The translations under genes and the position numbers were made by a program. 64,000 bases of DNA from Spongilla lacustris (Eukaryota; Porifera; Demospongiae; Spongillida; Spongillidae), in contig OX442427.1 of assembly GCA_949361645.1 (NCBI GenBank), positions 4,406,016 through 4,470,015 on the forward strand. Reading direction: 5' to 3'. Position 1 is the first letter of the stretch; each line of letters opens with the position of its first letter. A model generated the notes under the pieces. That model was not told the DNA's origin and did not search any database. It saw nothing but the letters and a program-made list of their open reading frames with translations. Of the stretch, positions 10,801 to 25,800 are shown in pieces.

Positions 10801-13800
10801 AGTACTTCGCTGCTACTTCTCCGATCAGACTTCATGCCATCTTTAAGATAATATTATGCAGCTCTACAGATGCACATGTGGTGGTGGTTTACCTCTGGCA
10901 GTAGTTGTTACTCCAAACTAGTTGTAGCAAGACACAAGTTAGTCCACTTCAGAAGCACAGTATACCCAGACTTGAAAGCTTGAACCATCCATTTGCTACA
11001 CTGATTTAATCGTAGTCTTGTAAGAGAGTGGACAAGGAGTGGAAGAAATTTGTTGAGAACCGTGTTACATAATTCAATGACTGGCCCCCCTGCATGGTGG
11101 CAGCATTGCTCAGGGACAGACAATCCAGCCATCAAGGGGTGTGGATCCACTCACACCTTGGATAAAGGAGCAGTTAAAGGCGCAAAGGAACTTTATGGTA
11201 TAAATAGAAATTGTGTGAAGGAGCAAAGGACCTTTGTGGTATAAATAGAGGTTGTATGTAAAGAAGCAAAGGACCTTTGTGGTATAAATAGAAATTGTGT
11301 GTAAAGGAGCAAAGGACCTTTGTGGTATAAATAGAAATTGTGTGTACTGAGGAGGATCAAACAACTTATGAGGTTGCAGTGATATTGTCTGACTGAGAAC
11401 AAAACTGCAGGTGCAATTCTAGTCCAGTTCTGATTCACTGCCAATGCTGCTATCTTCTGTATTGCAGACCTTTAAGGACTTTTGAGATATTCACTTTGTA
11501 AGTAAATTTGTAAGCAAAGGACCTTTGCTCTAAATATTCACTTTGTAAGTAAAGGAGCAAAGGACCTTTGTGGTATGCTGCTTTATAGAGGAATCCTTTA
11601 ACTCCTTTGAAATCTCCTTTCCTTTATCCAAGATGTGGATCCTCTACAACTTGTCAACATCACACTCTGGTTTGAAGAACCAAGACGGCTATGTGAATCC
11701 CTCTGTAAGGCTCCCTGATTCTTGCATACCTGAACATTTCTGAAGGTTGTGCTACTGAGTTGAAGGTGAAGGAAAGTCATCTGTGTCAAGAATGACACTT
11801 ACTATGGGTAAACAATCGCACAAACCCAGTGATCAGATATGTGAAAATTTTAGCAGTGTTAAATGTTTATCCACAGACGTTTATCCATCATGGTTTTGAG
11901 CATTGAGTTAGTTTCTGTACAGTACCAGCCTGTAGGAATAAATAAATGTTAGATTGAAGGTCCAGGTGGTTAAGACAAGACACTAGGATCCGCTCTATGA
12001 TGCTGACGATGGACACATACATGGCTTTTTGCATTTACCAAAACATGTTCCATTAATATCCAATTGACTTCTAGTCCCAGAAGATGAAGTTGGGCATTTT
12101 TAGGTAGAACCAGCACATTGGAATAGGTTTTATTTACATTTAACATGCTTATATTCTCAGCTACACATGACGCAATTTCAAATGTCTTCTTTTCATAAAG
12201 TATTGCACAATTAAATCCACAAATGTAAATATAGGTAGAGAAATAACAAGCAGGGTGAATGAATTTCATGATGCTGTAACACCCCTTCTTTTCCTATGTT
12301 CAATCCTAGTTACTAACGAAACCATAATGTTTACCTTATTAATTCTTCCCGATCACTAGCAGCATGATACTGCAACAATTCTTCAAGCTCTTTGGGTGAG
12401 CAATGCATTGTATGCCCACTGATAACAATGCTGTTGTGATCAATATCTGAAACAAGTGAGATAAGCAAACAGTCCCTTAATGATCAATGCAACTTTTGGT
12501 ACAGTTCATACAGAGGGGAAAAACACAGATGCATTGCAAAAGAAATGTGAATAATTGCAGAAAGGAAACATACATTTTGTAATGAAAGAAAAACTGCTCA
12601 TTTAACCTTTAATCTCCAGGTAGTGGTCCTATAGGACCACTGTATTACAACTTAGAAGTTAACTGAAATAAAACATTGTATATTATGGTCTCCAATCTTA
12701 GTTCGATAAATATTAGTTAAGAAGAAAGTACTGTAGCAGAATGAGTTTATTGCAAAAATTGGTTTAAAAAGTGGACAAAGCGAATGAGTTTTTAACTTCG
12801 CAACCATATGAGCTCTATTTGTGCTGAACATATTTGTATAACACTACCCAATAACTGTTTTTTTTTTTCATGATACATAATATACAGCACCATACAATTA
12901 TATAAAAATTTAATAATAAAAACTATTGTGCAGGTAAAAGGGCTTCTCTTGACACCAGATCAAGACTCCTGGAGGTTGAGTAGTAAACATACAATGGCCA
13001 ATGGGAGAGCGTGCCCCTCGAATACTCATCACTGAACTTCGCAGTAATGAGTAGGCAAGGCGGCATCTCCACCACATGATGGTTAAGCTATAGGCCTGGT
13101 TCCATTTAGCAGACAGCAGAGAGGCCAGGCGCTTATAGGTTGTTGTGGCTTGAGGGCCAAGGCCACCAGTGCAAGAGAGAATAAGAGGAGTGAAAGAGCC
13201 ATGTTCAACTTCACGGATACGTTGGCTTTTTCTCGTTTTCATGGCTACGGTAGCAAGCAGATAGAGAAGTCTTTTGATTCAATGGGGCATAAGGATTTAA
13301 AATCTTTACATCAAAAAATGCCCGTTCGAACCGACTCCCCAAAAATCTGCAATATCCAATCGTGCTCCATCCTGGATATTTGCTGAGAGTCCACTGATGA
13401 CCTCACCTGTGATGGGTTGTAGATGAGGCTCTGTGGACACATTGTGGCACACTTCCGACAATAGAGAAGCTGTTAAATCCCTGATTTAATTGGGTCTGAT
13501 TGATGGATACCCACCCATAGGGCATGACAGCCATAGCTGTACTCTGATTTATCCATATGTTATGCTTCAAACATAATATGTGGTTGACATTTATAATGAT
13601 TGCATTTACTAAATTAGCATTCAGAAGAGAATTTTTATTTCACCTAGTCAGACCTTATGGTACTGCTAGTTAGTGCAATTACATGATTTTAATGCATAAG
13701 TTTTATAATCCATCTAAGTTATAGTGTTAAAGGATTTGCAGTACATGTATGAGTTACAGAGAAATGCAATGTTTTGTAGTTCTATCAAAATAGTTTTGGT

Positions 13801-16800
13801 ATTTATTATAAACCGTGACTTGGAATATGGTATTGGTTATTCATAAAGACATAAACATGGACTTTAATAAACTTTTTTATAAAAGCAATAATCTAATGTT
13901 ACATACCTATTTTGTAAACTAATTAAAATTTAACCCTTTCTCAGTGCTGAAAATGCAAAATAGATACCTTGCCAATACAAAGCCACACAAGTGATTTGCA
14001 TGCATTTTGCGTTTACATAAAATATAATATAACTGGCTGTTGATCAGAAGTAATATATTGTTCAATGGTTGTCAGTGACTAAACATCATGCAAGGTATAC
14101 TTTTGATAGTGACAGACAAACAGATATGCATGGAAAACTGCATCCCAGTTGCAACATTGCTTCAACCAACATAGTAATAGAAGTTGATGTAGTTTTCATC
14201 TTAAGGAAATTCGTATTGATCCTGTTCTAGGGTAAGGACAACACATTCCCTGGCCAATTCACCTTCTCTAGAGACCCAGTAGCACATACATTACGGAAAC
14301 CTGGTGTATCCAATGATAGAGTGCTCCCGGGTCTAATGACGAGCCGGGTATTAAGACGAATTTTGAACCAAATTTTTTTTATAAAATAAAGGATGCGTTT
14401 TAAGGATAAATAAAGATTTTTTTATTGTACTCACATGTCTTCCCAATGTATGGAAAGAAAAGTGGCTTCGATTGGACCTTCCGTTTGGAAGTTACGAGTC
14501 GATATGTCGCACCCACTCGGGGAAATGTTTTCTAAAAACCGTCACGTTCGCTCACGTATTGCAGAAACTACAGATCGTTTCCAAAAATGCAGGGCGGAAT
14601 AGTCCCCTATAGTGTCTGCGACTCGATTAATATCAAAAACCTGCGATGCTGATCGTTCTGGAGCCCACGGTACTCGAAAGGTCACACTACCGCTCAACTG
14701 GTTACGATGGAATTTTATGTTTGCGTAACGTTTTAGAGCAAACCACGTTTACATCAAAGCTTCGTGGTATGTTAACATGCATGTCCAAGAGTGTGGATTC
14801 TGTCCTTGTCACTTTCAGCTTGGATGCACGAAAATACAGGTAGCTGTATACCAAAATGTACGACCACTTCATTATAGAGCGATATGAATTTCACAATCGA
14901 CCACAACGGAATCCATACAATACCATAATTATCCAGGGCTGTCGATGTAGCCGAAATCATTTTCTGTGGCACAAGCATGTAATTCCAGATTGGCAGTCTG
15001 CAATCACATGCTTGCATCACAAAATTGTCATCGCAGCTAGGGCCGTATAGGTTAAAGCGAAATCCAGCATTGATTCGCAATGTGACACAGTGAATTAGCC
15101 AGGGTTATAGCCTAAACTCTGTCGCAAAGGCTGCCGGTATACCTGAAGCCCCAATGAGGCGATACAAGCTACAACTGAAAGACATATACGTGGTTAAACG
15201 GACGAGGTCTCCCAGCTGCATGACCTCTTGTTGCTACAGATGATGCCATAGATTTATCCTGTCAAAGCTGCTTGTAACCGCTGATGAATTATGCGCGCGT
15301 TCGTCACAATAGACGGACTATACTCCCGCTCGGCAAAACTTTTATATCTTTTCCTACGAAAATAACTTTTCTCTTTTGAAGCTACTCACTGAAAGGGAAG
15401 TGATACGGGGTCATTCCTGGATAGAAAATAAAAAGGTATCATGCAAGCCCGTGCGGGATATATATAAACAAAGTTCGAAATTCGTCTTAACTAGCGGGAG
15501 CACCCTATGATAGGCATGGCAACAATGTTGGGGTTATTCAATGAATGGTTTGAAGGGTAAATTATCAAATCGCAGGGATTGTGGTTATCAAGAACACTGC
15601 TTAAAAGACATTAGACGAATAAATATCTTCTGAAGCTATGAAACTGAATAAATTTGAGTGGTACAAATCCAGCAAAATGCAGATGGCATGACATGATGCC
15701 ATAATCAGTTAGACTAAACTTGGACAGTTCCTTGTTCGGAATTTCCGATGGACCCCTTTTTGGTTCTACAGCCCCTTTGTATAGAAGGCTTTCAATGTTA
15801 CTGACTCACTATACAACAATGTTATTTGTGCATGCATGGTAACAGTACAGTGAATATCTGCTGCACCATGCCACTTCCTCCCACACCATACCCTTCACCC
15901 TAAGTAGTCAAGCTGTAGCTCCATTTCGTCCCTAAACGTAAAAAGATAACTCCATGCGACAGGAACTGCCCCCCTCTTGTCGGCTCCTTATCACTGATGA
16001 GGGCACTTTCACTTCTTTGTGACTAGTAGAGGCCCTTATCCAGTATTTTCAACTCTTATTGTACCACCTGATCTCTCCAACTAAACCGTCTTTATGAACG
16101 CACTTAACTTTTCCTCTGTGGTCGTGTCGTTTGACCACTTAACATTAATCCGACACTTAAACATGCTCAGATGATATGCACAACACTTTCAGAACAAATT
16201 TATCTTCCCAGCAACAGCCTCATTGACAGCAAAGTTCTTCCCTATTTTCGCAGTAATGCCCGCAAATTGATGGATGTGCACACAACGTTTGGTTGTTTTA
16301 TGGACTTAACTAGATAAGGCACAGCTGTTTCAGAATTTTCAAAACAGGCATTCCTCATTTCCAACAGCTTAGTTAGTTTAGTTTGGTTGGAGATTAAAGG
16401 TTAACATACTTGTGACAGTGTTAAACTGTGTACCAAGTATTATTACCTACCTTCACACTTTGGATTCAACTCATGTTTTTCATCCACCAAATCATGAAAT
16501 GGATCATAATAAATGTAGGTGTGTAACTAGAAGGAAATGTGATGAGTGACAATGAAGACACAATGACATTGTGACCTAATGACATTGTGACCAACCAAAT
16601 AATAATACATTTGCATAATACAAATACATAAAGTCCAACACCTAAAACATTTAGCATTTGAGCGTTGTTGCACACAAAGTAGCTGACACACATATACAAA
16701 ACAGTCCCAATGAAAGTTGTGACAGGCTATGGAAAAATGGGCAGGCACATATCAATGAGTAAATACATGTATAAATGCAGGTGTATAAGAATCAGAGGCT

Positions 16801-19800
16801 TACAGGTACACATGGCGGCGATGTCTGACCAGAGAGAATTATCCTGACCTTAGGTATAAGTACACATGGCAGAGATGGCTGTCTCTTAACCTAATAAACA
16901 GCAATTATCATGGAAGATAGAGGAATCTGACTTCGGTTCTTCATGAATCATCTGCTGCTTCCTCTCACCATTCAATTTACAAACTGCATTGTCCAGGTGA
17001 CAAAGCTGCCTGCAGCCCATATGCACAAACTGGTAAGTGCGTACCATTTGTGTGTACCATTTTTCGAAGTGTGCAATATAAAATGTTAGTGTATTTGCAT
17101 ACCACTGAAAACCACACATGTAACTCATACAATGTACTTACATATGCCATGGTAGTTCTAACATTTTTAATTTCTGTGCCATCTGGCAAGAATGAGTATC
17201 CATTGGATGGCATAAACTTCATGTAACAATAAACACTCTCAATTCCAGCAAGACCTCAACTTTTAAATGCGGAACAACCATGGTTCAACGTGAACCATGT
17301 TCATGTAACATTAATTCTAATGACTAGACGCTCGTGACTAGAACATATTATTGTAGTATTTATTTTATATATTAAATGCAATGGTGTTATTATCTTATAT
17401 CTCACAATCAAGGTTTGTGGAAAATCAACATGCTGCAACTATCTTTGGCCAAGCTAGATTCTAAATCCGGGAAGCTGTGCATGCATTTTTGAGTGATATC
17501 AACATAGCCTTTAAAGACTAAAAGTATTTTCAAAGCCCTCAGTTCATGCCATTTGGACCCTTTTTTACTATGTAACAGTAGAGAATTCAGGCTTTTACAA
17601 AAAAGCTTTTTTGGTATTTCATTCATCTGTTTATTTTGTAACATTATGCGTTATGTTTGTTGTGTTTTTTAATTACTACTTGGTACACAAAATATATATC
17701 TTTGATGAATTCATCGTTGGATGATTTCATTATGATGATGCTGTTATAATCAGTTATTTGCAGTTATGGCTGACGAAGTGGGTAGTAGGTACTACTCGAA
17801 CTGAAAACGGTTCTTTTCAGAACCAAGCATCATCCAGTAGTAACCAAACCATGATGAGAGCAAGCAAAGAAAACCTGGGAATCAATCTGAGGTTAACCCC
17901 TACAATACCCAGGTATGCTCTACCCCTAAATCTTAATGAAAATTGCTTAGCCCATGCACTTGTGTAGCTATTTCATATGTAGTTATTTCTTTATGCAAAG
18001 AAAAAAATGAATGTCCATTTCTTTTTCTTCCAACTACCACCATGTCTACTGTAGATACTAGTGCTGAGCAAGGTTTTGAGAAATGACCTTGCCAGATGCA
18101 GAAATATTATTCAACAAGTCATTGGAATCGGTATCAAACACAACATATCAAACCCGATATTCTACATGGTTCATCGAGCCAGAACAAGCAAGTTGCAGAA
18201 TGACTGAACAAGAGGCTTTTGTCATAGAAAGCAATTGCATGCCTGACACCGAAGCTCTGCTACTCGAACTGTTGCCATATTAAAGACTTGCCTGTGTTGT
18301 CCACAATAACAGTAACAGTATGTCTAATTGGAAATGTAGTAGGTTAGATACCAAAGTGTTCGAACTGACCGACAGTAAAGAGGACGTTGTTTAGGAAAAA
18401 GAAAGTGAATTCTTATGGGTATAAGATGATCTACAAGTAGCTAAGCTCAACACCATGGTTTTAGGCACTCAACACACACGTGACACAGTTTTGCAATGTT
18501 GGAAAGGAACTCTCATGACTAATGGATGTGCTTTCTCCTATTCTCCCACTTCTAAACAGACCTAATTTCTCTGCTGGTCTGTAGAAATATCAAGGTAAGG
18601 CTTCCAATTTAGAAAATCTTTTCAATCTTTACTTGTGCTGGAACATTCTACTGCTGCTCTTTCACTCATTACGGCAGATTATAACAAGGCAATTGAGGCA
18701 GAGTTTTAAGCATAGGAAGCACTACTCAATCTTGATCCTCATGATATTAAGGTAAGGTTGGGTCACACATCATGTTTTTAAGATCACTTGGAATCAGCTC
18801 AGAATCTGTGACATCGAACTCTTCAATTGTGATGAATGAAATCCCAACCAATGTATGTAAGTGTGGAAGGCACTATTCTGCTTCAGACACAGAGCTACTG
18901 CTTACAGGAAGAACCGATTATTATTTTCTCCATCTAGTTTGAAAATGTCCGATTATAAAGAATTTTATTGGGCCTTGTAGTATTGTTGGTAGCTAACTTT
19001 TGCTTTTGGCCTGAACATTCTGTCAGGCTAATGTTAGAACAACTCAACATTTGACCTGCTGGGCTTGGGCAATGCCACATGGCACTCACAGCAATACATT
19101 ACACTCCTACATACATGTATAAACATATGACATTTTTCAGCAAGTTGCAAAATTTAAAAACTGTGATGCATGCTCAATTCTCATAATAAGAATCAGATTG
19201 CTAAGTTTATTTTACTAAGAAGTTAAAGATGGTTTCGAAAATGTTTCGTTCAAGTTGCCAGACAATTCCATCTACTATACTCAGTCTTCTCAGGTCAATT
19301 GTTTTTTACAATATACCAACATGCCAAATGTCTCTTTACACCAGACACTCAGGTTAGGCCCTGAGTTACTGCATGTATACGTATCATACTGATTGCCAAA
19401 CAAACATTTACATAATTAGGCACTTCCGGTTAGAAAAGTTGTTAATTTGAAAATGCCTTCACATGAACAAAAGAGAGCTGAACGACGAGCAGAATACCTC
19501 CAAAATCAAGACGCCAAATCAGAGTCAGCTGCGGCTTTTTAAGCTGATCCAGGAAAAAAATCCTTGTTACAGCTACAGTGCTTATCACAAATACAGTAAA
19601 AAATGTAAAATTGTCATAAATCCGCAACCAAACATGATGTTAAAATCCTATTACATTATTGGATTCAGCGTGTATCATGGTGTGACATTTTGGTGTGTCA
19701 CATGATATATTTATGTTTCAGGACTACTGCAAGTAACATAAAGTTAAATGACATTTGTGTTCTGCAGCTCTTGAACGCAATGAAGTTAAGGTTTCAAATT

Positions 19801-22800
19801 TACAACACCATTAACAATCTACTAGCTAGTGCTTGCACGCCTCTAGAGAGAAATGGCAATGTGATCTAGGGTTTGATGATGGAGCAGCACTCCCTGCACA
19901 CTGACAACTAAGAGACATTTTTATCATGTTTTCATGTTTTCGGTAATAGTTAATTTTATGACGTATATTGAACTTTGTGTCCGATTACATGTATTGTGCT
20001 TTGTATGGTTATGCATGTATTAACTTAGTGAAAAATAAAATGCAAATTAGATCGTTATAGTCTGCATGTCCATGAGCAGTTTGACCTTGGCGCGCTATGT
20101 ACATGTAGTTATCCATATAAGTTCAAGATTATAATAAAATGAAGATGGGTGGCGGTTAACCAATATCTGCCAGATGCTAGTTTATTTGTCACATGTTGGA
20201 GAACAATTGAAGTGTCCAAAATAGCTTCTAATAGTACACCAGGTTCTCGTCTTGGACCGCATAGGAGTCAGCCTCCTGCTAGCGTTGACCTCCCCGAGAT
20301 AGGAACGCGTGTTTCGGTCAGTGGAGCGAATTTGCGTTTGATTGATACTTTGATGTGTACGTTTGGGGCAACGTGGAAACAGGCTCGAATCGAAGGAGCG
20401 TTTGTTGAAAAGCCTAAGAAAAATTGCAGCCGAGTTAAGTGGACCATTGGTAGCGAGACTTGTGTGTCTGATCACAGTGTCGCGTTTTGGAAGAAGCTAT
20501 CCCAGCAGCAAGTCATAACGCCTCCCGTTACTTCTCCTGACATCGCGGCCCTTCCAGACAGGCATAGGGGAGAAGAAGAAGAATCTGATAAACATCAGCA
20601 TGAAAGAACGCTCCTGGAGGATGAACCTGATGAATTGGATGTCAGTAAAGCTATTTCAACCCTCAGGCAGGGAGTAACAGAGCAGGATCCGTTGTGTGCC
20701 CATGGTCAAAAGTGGGCGCTACTCGAAGGTGGTTTAACACAATACCAACGAGCTAAGGATGGATGACTGCGTATGGAAACACGTATAAAGTGGCCTGGGC
20801 AGTTGCTAACAGATGGGTGGCATTCAGAATATGACTGCTTCCTGGCTATGTTTCCTGTATCATACTTTTCTTCCTGTTTGGCTTGGACAAATGGCTCTTT
20901 TCCATCCACTCTTGATAATTTCACTGAGTTTCATTGGCAGTGTATTGGTGTGTTACTAGGTACTTCATTGGCATATGGGTGCAACATTCGAGAGTTATGG
21001 GGAACTAAAGACGATGGATTTTGTCCACCATTCAATCGTGGAAGTAGATTCAATCTTGCTCGTGATCGGTCATAGAGGAGGTATCTGAAGTTGTGGCCCC
21101 CTGACCACTCTGATAATCCTTGGTACACATGGCCCATTCTTTAATTCATGCTTTTAACCACAGGCGCAGAGATGTTGTGGAACCTGGGACTGAGTGTATT
21201 GTTGATGAATCTATGGGACTGGGGAAGCCATTTTTTGAAAATACCCCTGAAGGCATTCCATCTCTACGTAAAATTGCAAGAAAACCTCAAGGCATCGGAA
21301 TCGAGTATAAGAACCTAGCAGATGCTGAGACTGGAATAATTTTGCATTTATGAAATTCAGGAGGCAGCTGATATAATGGCAAAGAAGGCCTACTGTGATA
21401 TGTACCCTAAGTCAGTTGCCCTTGTTCTCCGACTAACAGAAATGCTACATGGTTCTGGTTGTGCCATACATGGAGATAGTGCTTTTGCCTCCGTTGCTTG
21501 CTGTACTGCTTTGCTTGAGCATGGGCTCTACTTTTCTGGTCTTTTGAAAACGGGATGTTTTCAAAAGACCAAAAAAATAAGCCCATAAGCCAAAGAAATA
21601 TTGCCACATTTCAAGCCAGTGCACAGTGCGGAGATACAGTTGCCATTTGCACTACTAAAACTATTGGAAGTGCCACCAAGTTCATATATGGTCATGTGTG
21701 GAATGAGCCTTGAAGTGAAGGTACTCCAAAGAAGATTATTGTGAGCACATGGAATCATACACTTCCTGTTGACGACCACATCAAGAAGCGTTGTAGGCAA
21801 CGACCAGTGTCAGGGGAATCTGAGACCATTATGCGAACGGTACCTACATGTAGGACACAGATGATCAAGTCATATTTCTCTGCAGCATGTGCAATAAATC
21901 TTCAACAAGATGGCCGTGGACTAGAGTATTCAGTGCAAACCATAGATTGGTGGTTTCGTATGTTTGCAATATACTGGGCATAATCGAGGTAGATGCATTC
22001 AAAGTTTTCTGTTCCACACAAAGCAGCCTCCTCACTCCATTTTTACAGAGAACCTAGTGATCTTGTCTTACTAACACAAGACCTGGTGCACGTGCTGCTA
22101 CAAAGCACATCATGGGTTAGGAAATGCAGGAGGCAGGATGACGAAGAGGATACTGTGTACCAGAATGATGTGCAGCAAATAGAGCATGAGGTTATGCCAA
22201 TCACAAAGTACTTTGAGACAAGGCGGGTTCACAGGCTGACAGTGCAAAAGAAACAGAAGATGTCGAAACATGGCACTGCTGTGAGATGCAAAGTATGTCC
22301 CAAACCAGCACCAAATGCCAACTACTGCTGCTCTCAGTGTGCTCAAATGAAAATGATGGTATTGTACACCTAGCACAAAAACGCTATGTTTACTTAGCAA
22401 TTGTGTGGTCCCAAATCTGGAAGGGTGTGCATCCCTATTCACCAAAAGTCAATGTGGAGTAGTCCGTAGGGTATATGTATGCGCGTAACTCAGTAGTAAC
22501 GTTTCATTGCCTATAACCTGCTTTGAAATGAAGTGAACACGTTTTTTGAATGAGTTAGAGAGGGTAGTATAATGCAAATAGCATTTATAAAGTGTGCAAA
22601 TACATAAACAAACGGATCAAAACAATGTTTGGAACGCCACATGCTTTATGCAGTTTGCTCAGTTAACCTAGCGCACGCTAAGTAAACCAGGCAGTTATCG
22701 CTACGGTAACCTAGCGGCCACTATGTACACCTAGCACAAAAACGCTATGTTTACTTAGCAATTTTACCGGTGCATATTGGTTAAGGAAAAAACTCCATAA

Positions 22801-25800
22801 AACATCACAGGTAAGTATTTGTACATAGTGAAGTCCCCGTTGTAGTTAGTACTTCTATCCTCATTTTAGATTCTAAGTTACAATTTGGCAAAGTAAAACG
22901 ATTTTGATTTTGATGACATATCAAAACATGATGTCTTACAGCAATGACTTGTTACTTTCAATGTCATACATGTACTAACTTGTATTATATTTCACTGTAC
23001 CGGGGTATTACATTCTATTGCGAATAGGTATTGAAATAACGTCTCCAGACAATGCTTGCTGTGCCTTTGCCTTGCGTGACTGCTCTTTGGCGTACAGGCC
23101 CTGAACGGCTTCTGCCTCCCAACTTTATTTCTGGTTACACCCAAGTACCATATTGAGAGTCACTGTCTTAACTGCTTTACGAGCCAAAGCCATCACATTA
23201 TTACATATCGTTTGGGACATCAAAGTGGACGTAAATATCTTAACATATACGGAAACCAGTTCAAATATCTGTGGATACAGATGCAAGTGGTGAAGGGCTG
23301 GGTACAGTGCTCTCCCAAATATTAAAGATTAATGAGTATGCTTACAATTGCTTGTGCCAGCAGGACTTAACACAAAGCAAAGAGGAAGTACTGTGACACC
23401 AGACGTGAGATGCCACTTGTGTGGACTATTCGACACTTCAGAACATACCGGTATGGAAAGTGATTTACTAGTAGTACATACTGACTACAGTTAAGTGGCT
23501 GCAGAGCTTTCATGAACCGGAAAAGTAGTACACTGTCTCGGAAAGAAGCATGCAAATGCAGATTCTATGTGCTGGCAGTGACAGGTTCAATGATGCCTTT
23601 GTGGACTCATGAGGAATTAGCCACATATCAGAGACAGGACTCGGATCTTGAGCAGGTTATTAAATGGCTGGAGACTAAAACCCTTCCAAAGGTATTTCCA
23701 AAGAATCCATCATCATATGTAAAGGCTTTATGGTCAAAGTGCCACTCTTTGGTAATGCAAAACAAGATTCTGTATCATCAGTAGGAGGGTATCCAGGGAA
23801 GGGGTTTGAATCAAACATTGCAGCTTGTGCTCTCATCAAAGCTTGTACTTGCAGTATTAGAAGGGTTGCATAGCTCTTTGGTAGGAGGGCACATGGGGGT
23901 TAAGAAGACTCTTGACAAAGTGTGTTGTCATTTCTATTGGGTGTGGCAGAGGAAGGATATTTCTCAGTGGCGTATATCAGTTGTCCAATTTGCTGCTCCA
24001 GAAAGACACCCATTCCAGCACCTGCCGCTCCAATGCAACTTGATCCAGTGGAAAGACCTGTTGCTATGGATATACTAGGACCTTTGCCTGATACAAAACG
24101 AGGAAAAAAGTATTTTGTTCTAATTGGAGACTATTTTAACAAGTGGAAGGAGGCCAAAATATGGAAGCCATGACAGTGGCTAGGTGTTTGGTGAGTCAGT
24201 TTATGTGTCCTTTTGGTGTACCAGAGCAGTTCCACTCTGATCAAGGGAGAAACGTATAATCTGGTGTTAATCTGTGTGCGTCTGCAGGTTAGGAAAACCC
24301 AAAGCACACTCTACCACCCTCAGTCAGATGGATTTGGGCAAATTGCGTCCCACTCAATGTATGGGTAGGCAGGATTTATATCATTGGCGCAAATCAAGTG
24401 GGTAAATGTACACGTAGTTTGTTCAACTGTATCTTCGTAACAGATGGCATAAAATTTTACGAACAGAACTAAGGGACCTCTCTATCTGTTAATTTGAAGC
24501 AATTCGATTACTCCTACCAAAAGTTATGGCGGGTTTAAAACCGTGGGATATCAATACTGGCATGGAGCTAGTGCAAGACATTTCAATGTATTTTACCCTA
24601 GATAAATGGTGCAGCATGATGTAGTGAAAATAGGAAGTCGGTAGAATTAATCGCTGAGAAAGTTATAACGATTCAAATGCAAAGTAAAATCTAAAACGAT
24701 AGGAAGTTTTTGAAAACGTCCTATCACATAATATATAAAATGTTATAAAATACCCTTATGTTTAAATAACTATAACTTCAGAAGGGTTACGGATATCGAC
24801 TTTCTATTTTCAACACTTCATACTACACCATACCATTACAGTAAAATACATTTCGGGGTGTTGCACTAGTTCCGTGCCAGTATTGCAATGTCCAATACCC
24901 CACCAGGTTCAAATCCTCCACAAACTAATCATCAAATTCAGTTTGTAGGTAGAGATGTCCCTTAGCTATTCGATTGTTCTGTTTGTTAGTTTTTAGGCCA
25001 TCCATTACGAAGATACAGTTGAACAAAGTATGTGCATGTTTTCCCGCTTGATTCGCACCAATTATATAATCACCGCCTCTCCATACATTGAGTGGGGCAC
25101 AATTTGCCCAAATGATTGGCATGAATTGAGCGCGAAAACGTGTACGTACTTTGTTGAACTATATCCCATAACAGATGGCATTAAAAAATTAACAAATTTC
25201 TTAACACGATACATAAAGGATCTCTCTACTTACAAACCGAATTTAATTACACCTGCCAAAAATTATGGTGTGCTTGGGTATACCACGTTGCAATACTGCC
25301 ATGGAGACCCCCAAATGTATTTTACCATAGTGAAATGGTGTAGTATGAACTGTTAAGTTATCGTGATTCAAAACAACGGAATTTTATAACATTTTATATA
25401 TTTGCACGATAAAAAGTTTTTGTGACAGTTTCCATGAAAATGATGCTTAACTACACCATTTCTCCACAGTACAACGCAATTTGGGGTCTTGCACTAGTAT
25501 TGCAATGTTCTATACATCACAAGGTTCAAACCCACTATAACTTCAGGCAAGAGTAATCAAATCACAGGTAGAGGTCCCTTAGCTATAGGGTTTGTCTATT
25601 CGCTAATTTCTGTGTCATCCATGATGGAGATACAGTTCAACAAACATCCTGCACATTATCGCACTGATTCGCGCCAATGATTGTCTCACTCAGTGTATAG
25701 GGAGGTAGAAATTATATCATTGGTGCTTGTGGTTGTGGTTATCTTCTGCAATGGGATGTGCGTGCATGAAAATTTCCAAATGACAGCATTTAGACTGCAG

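Noticed and set aside
11110..11444. Minus-strand frames with repeated [13 protein letters not shown] peptide
   Set aside because: They are just translations of the 43-bp tandem repeat.
24895..24920. GGTTCAAATCC resembling a tRNA gene B box (also GGTTCAAACCC near 25527)
   Set aside because: No matching A box at the right distance and no cloverleaf; the sequence is part of the foldback arms.
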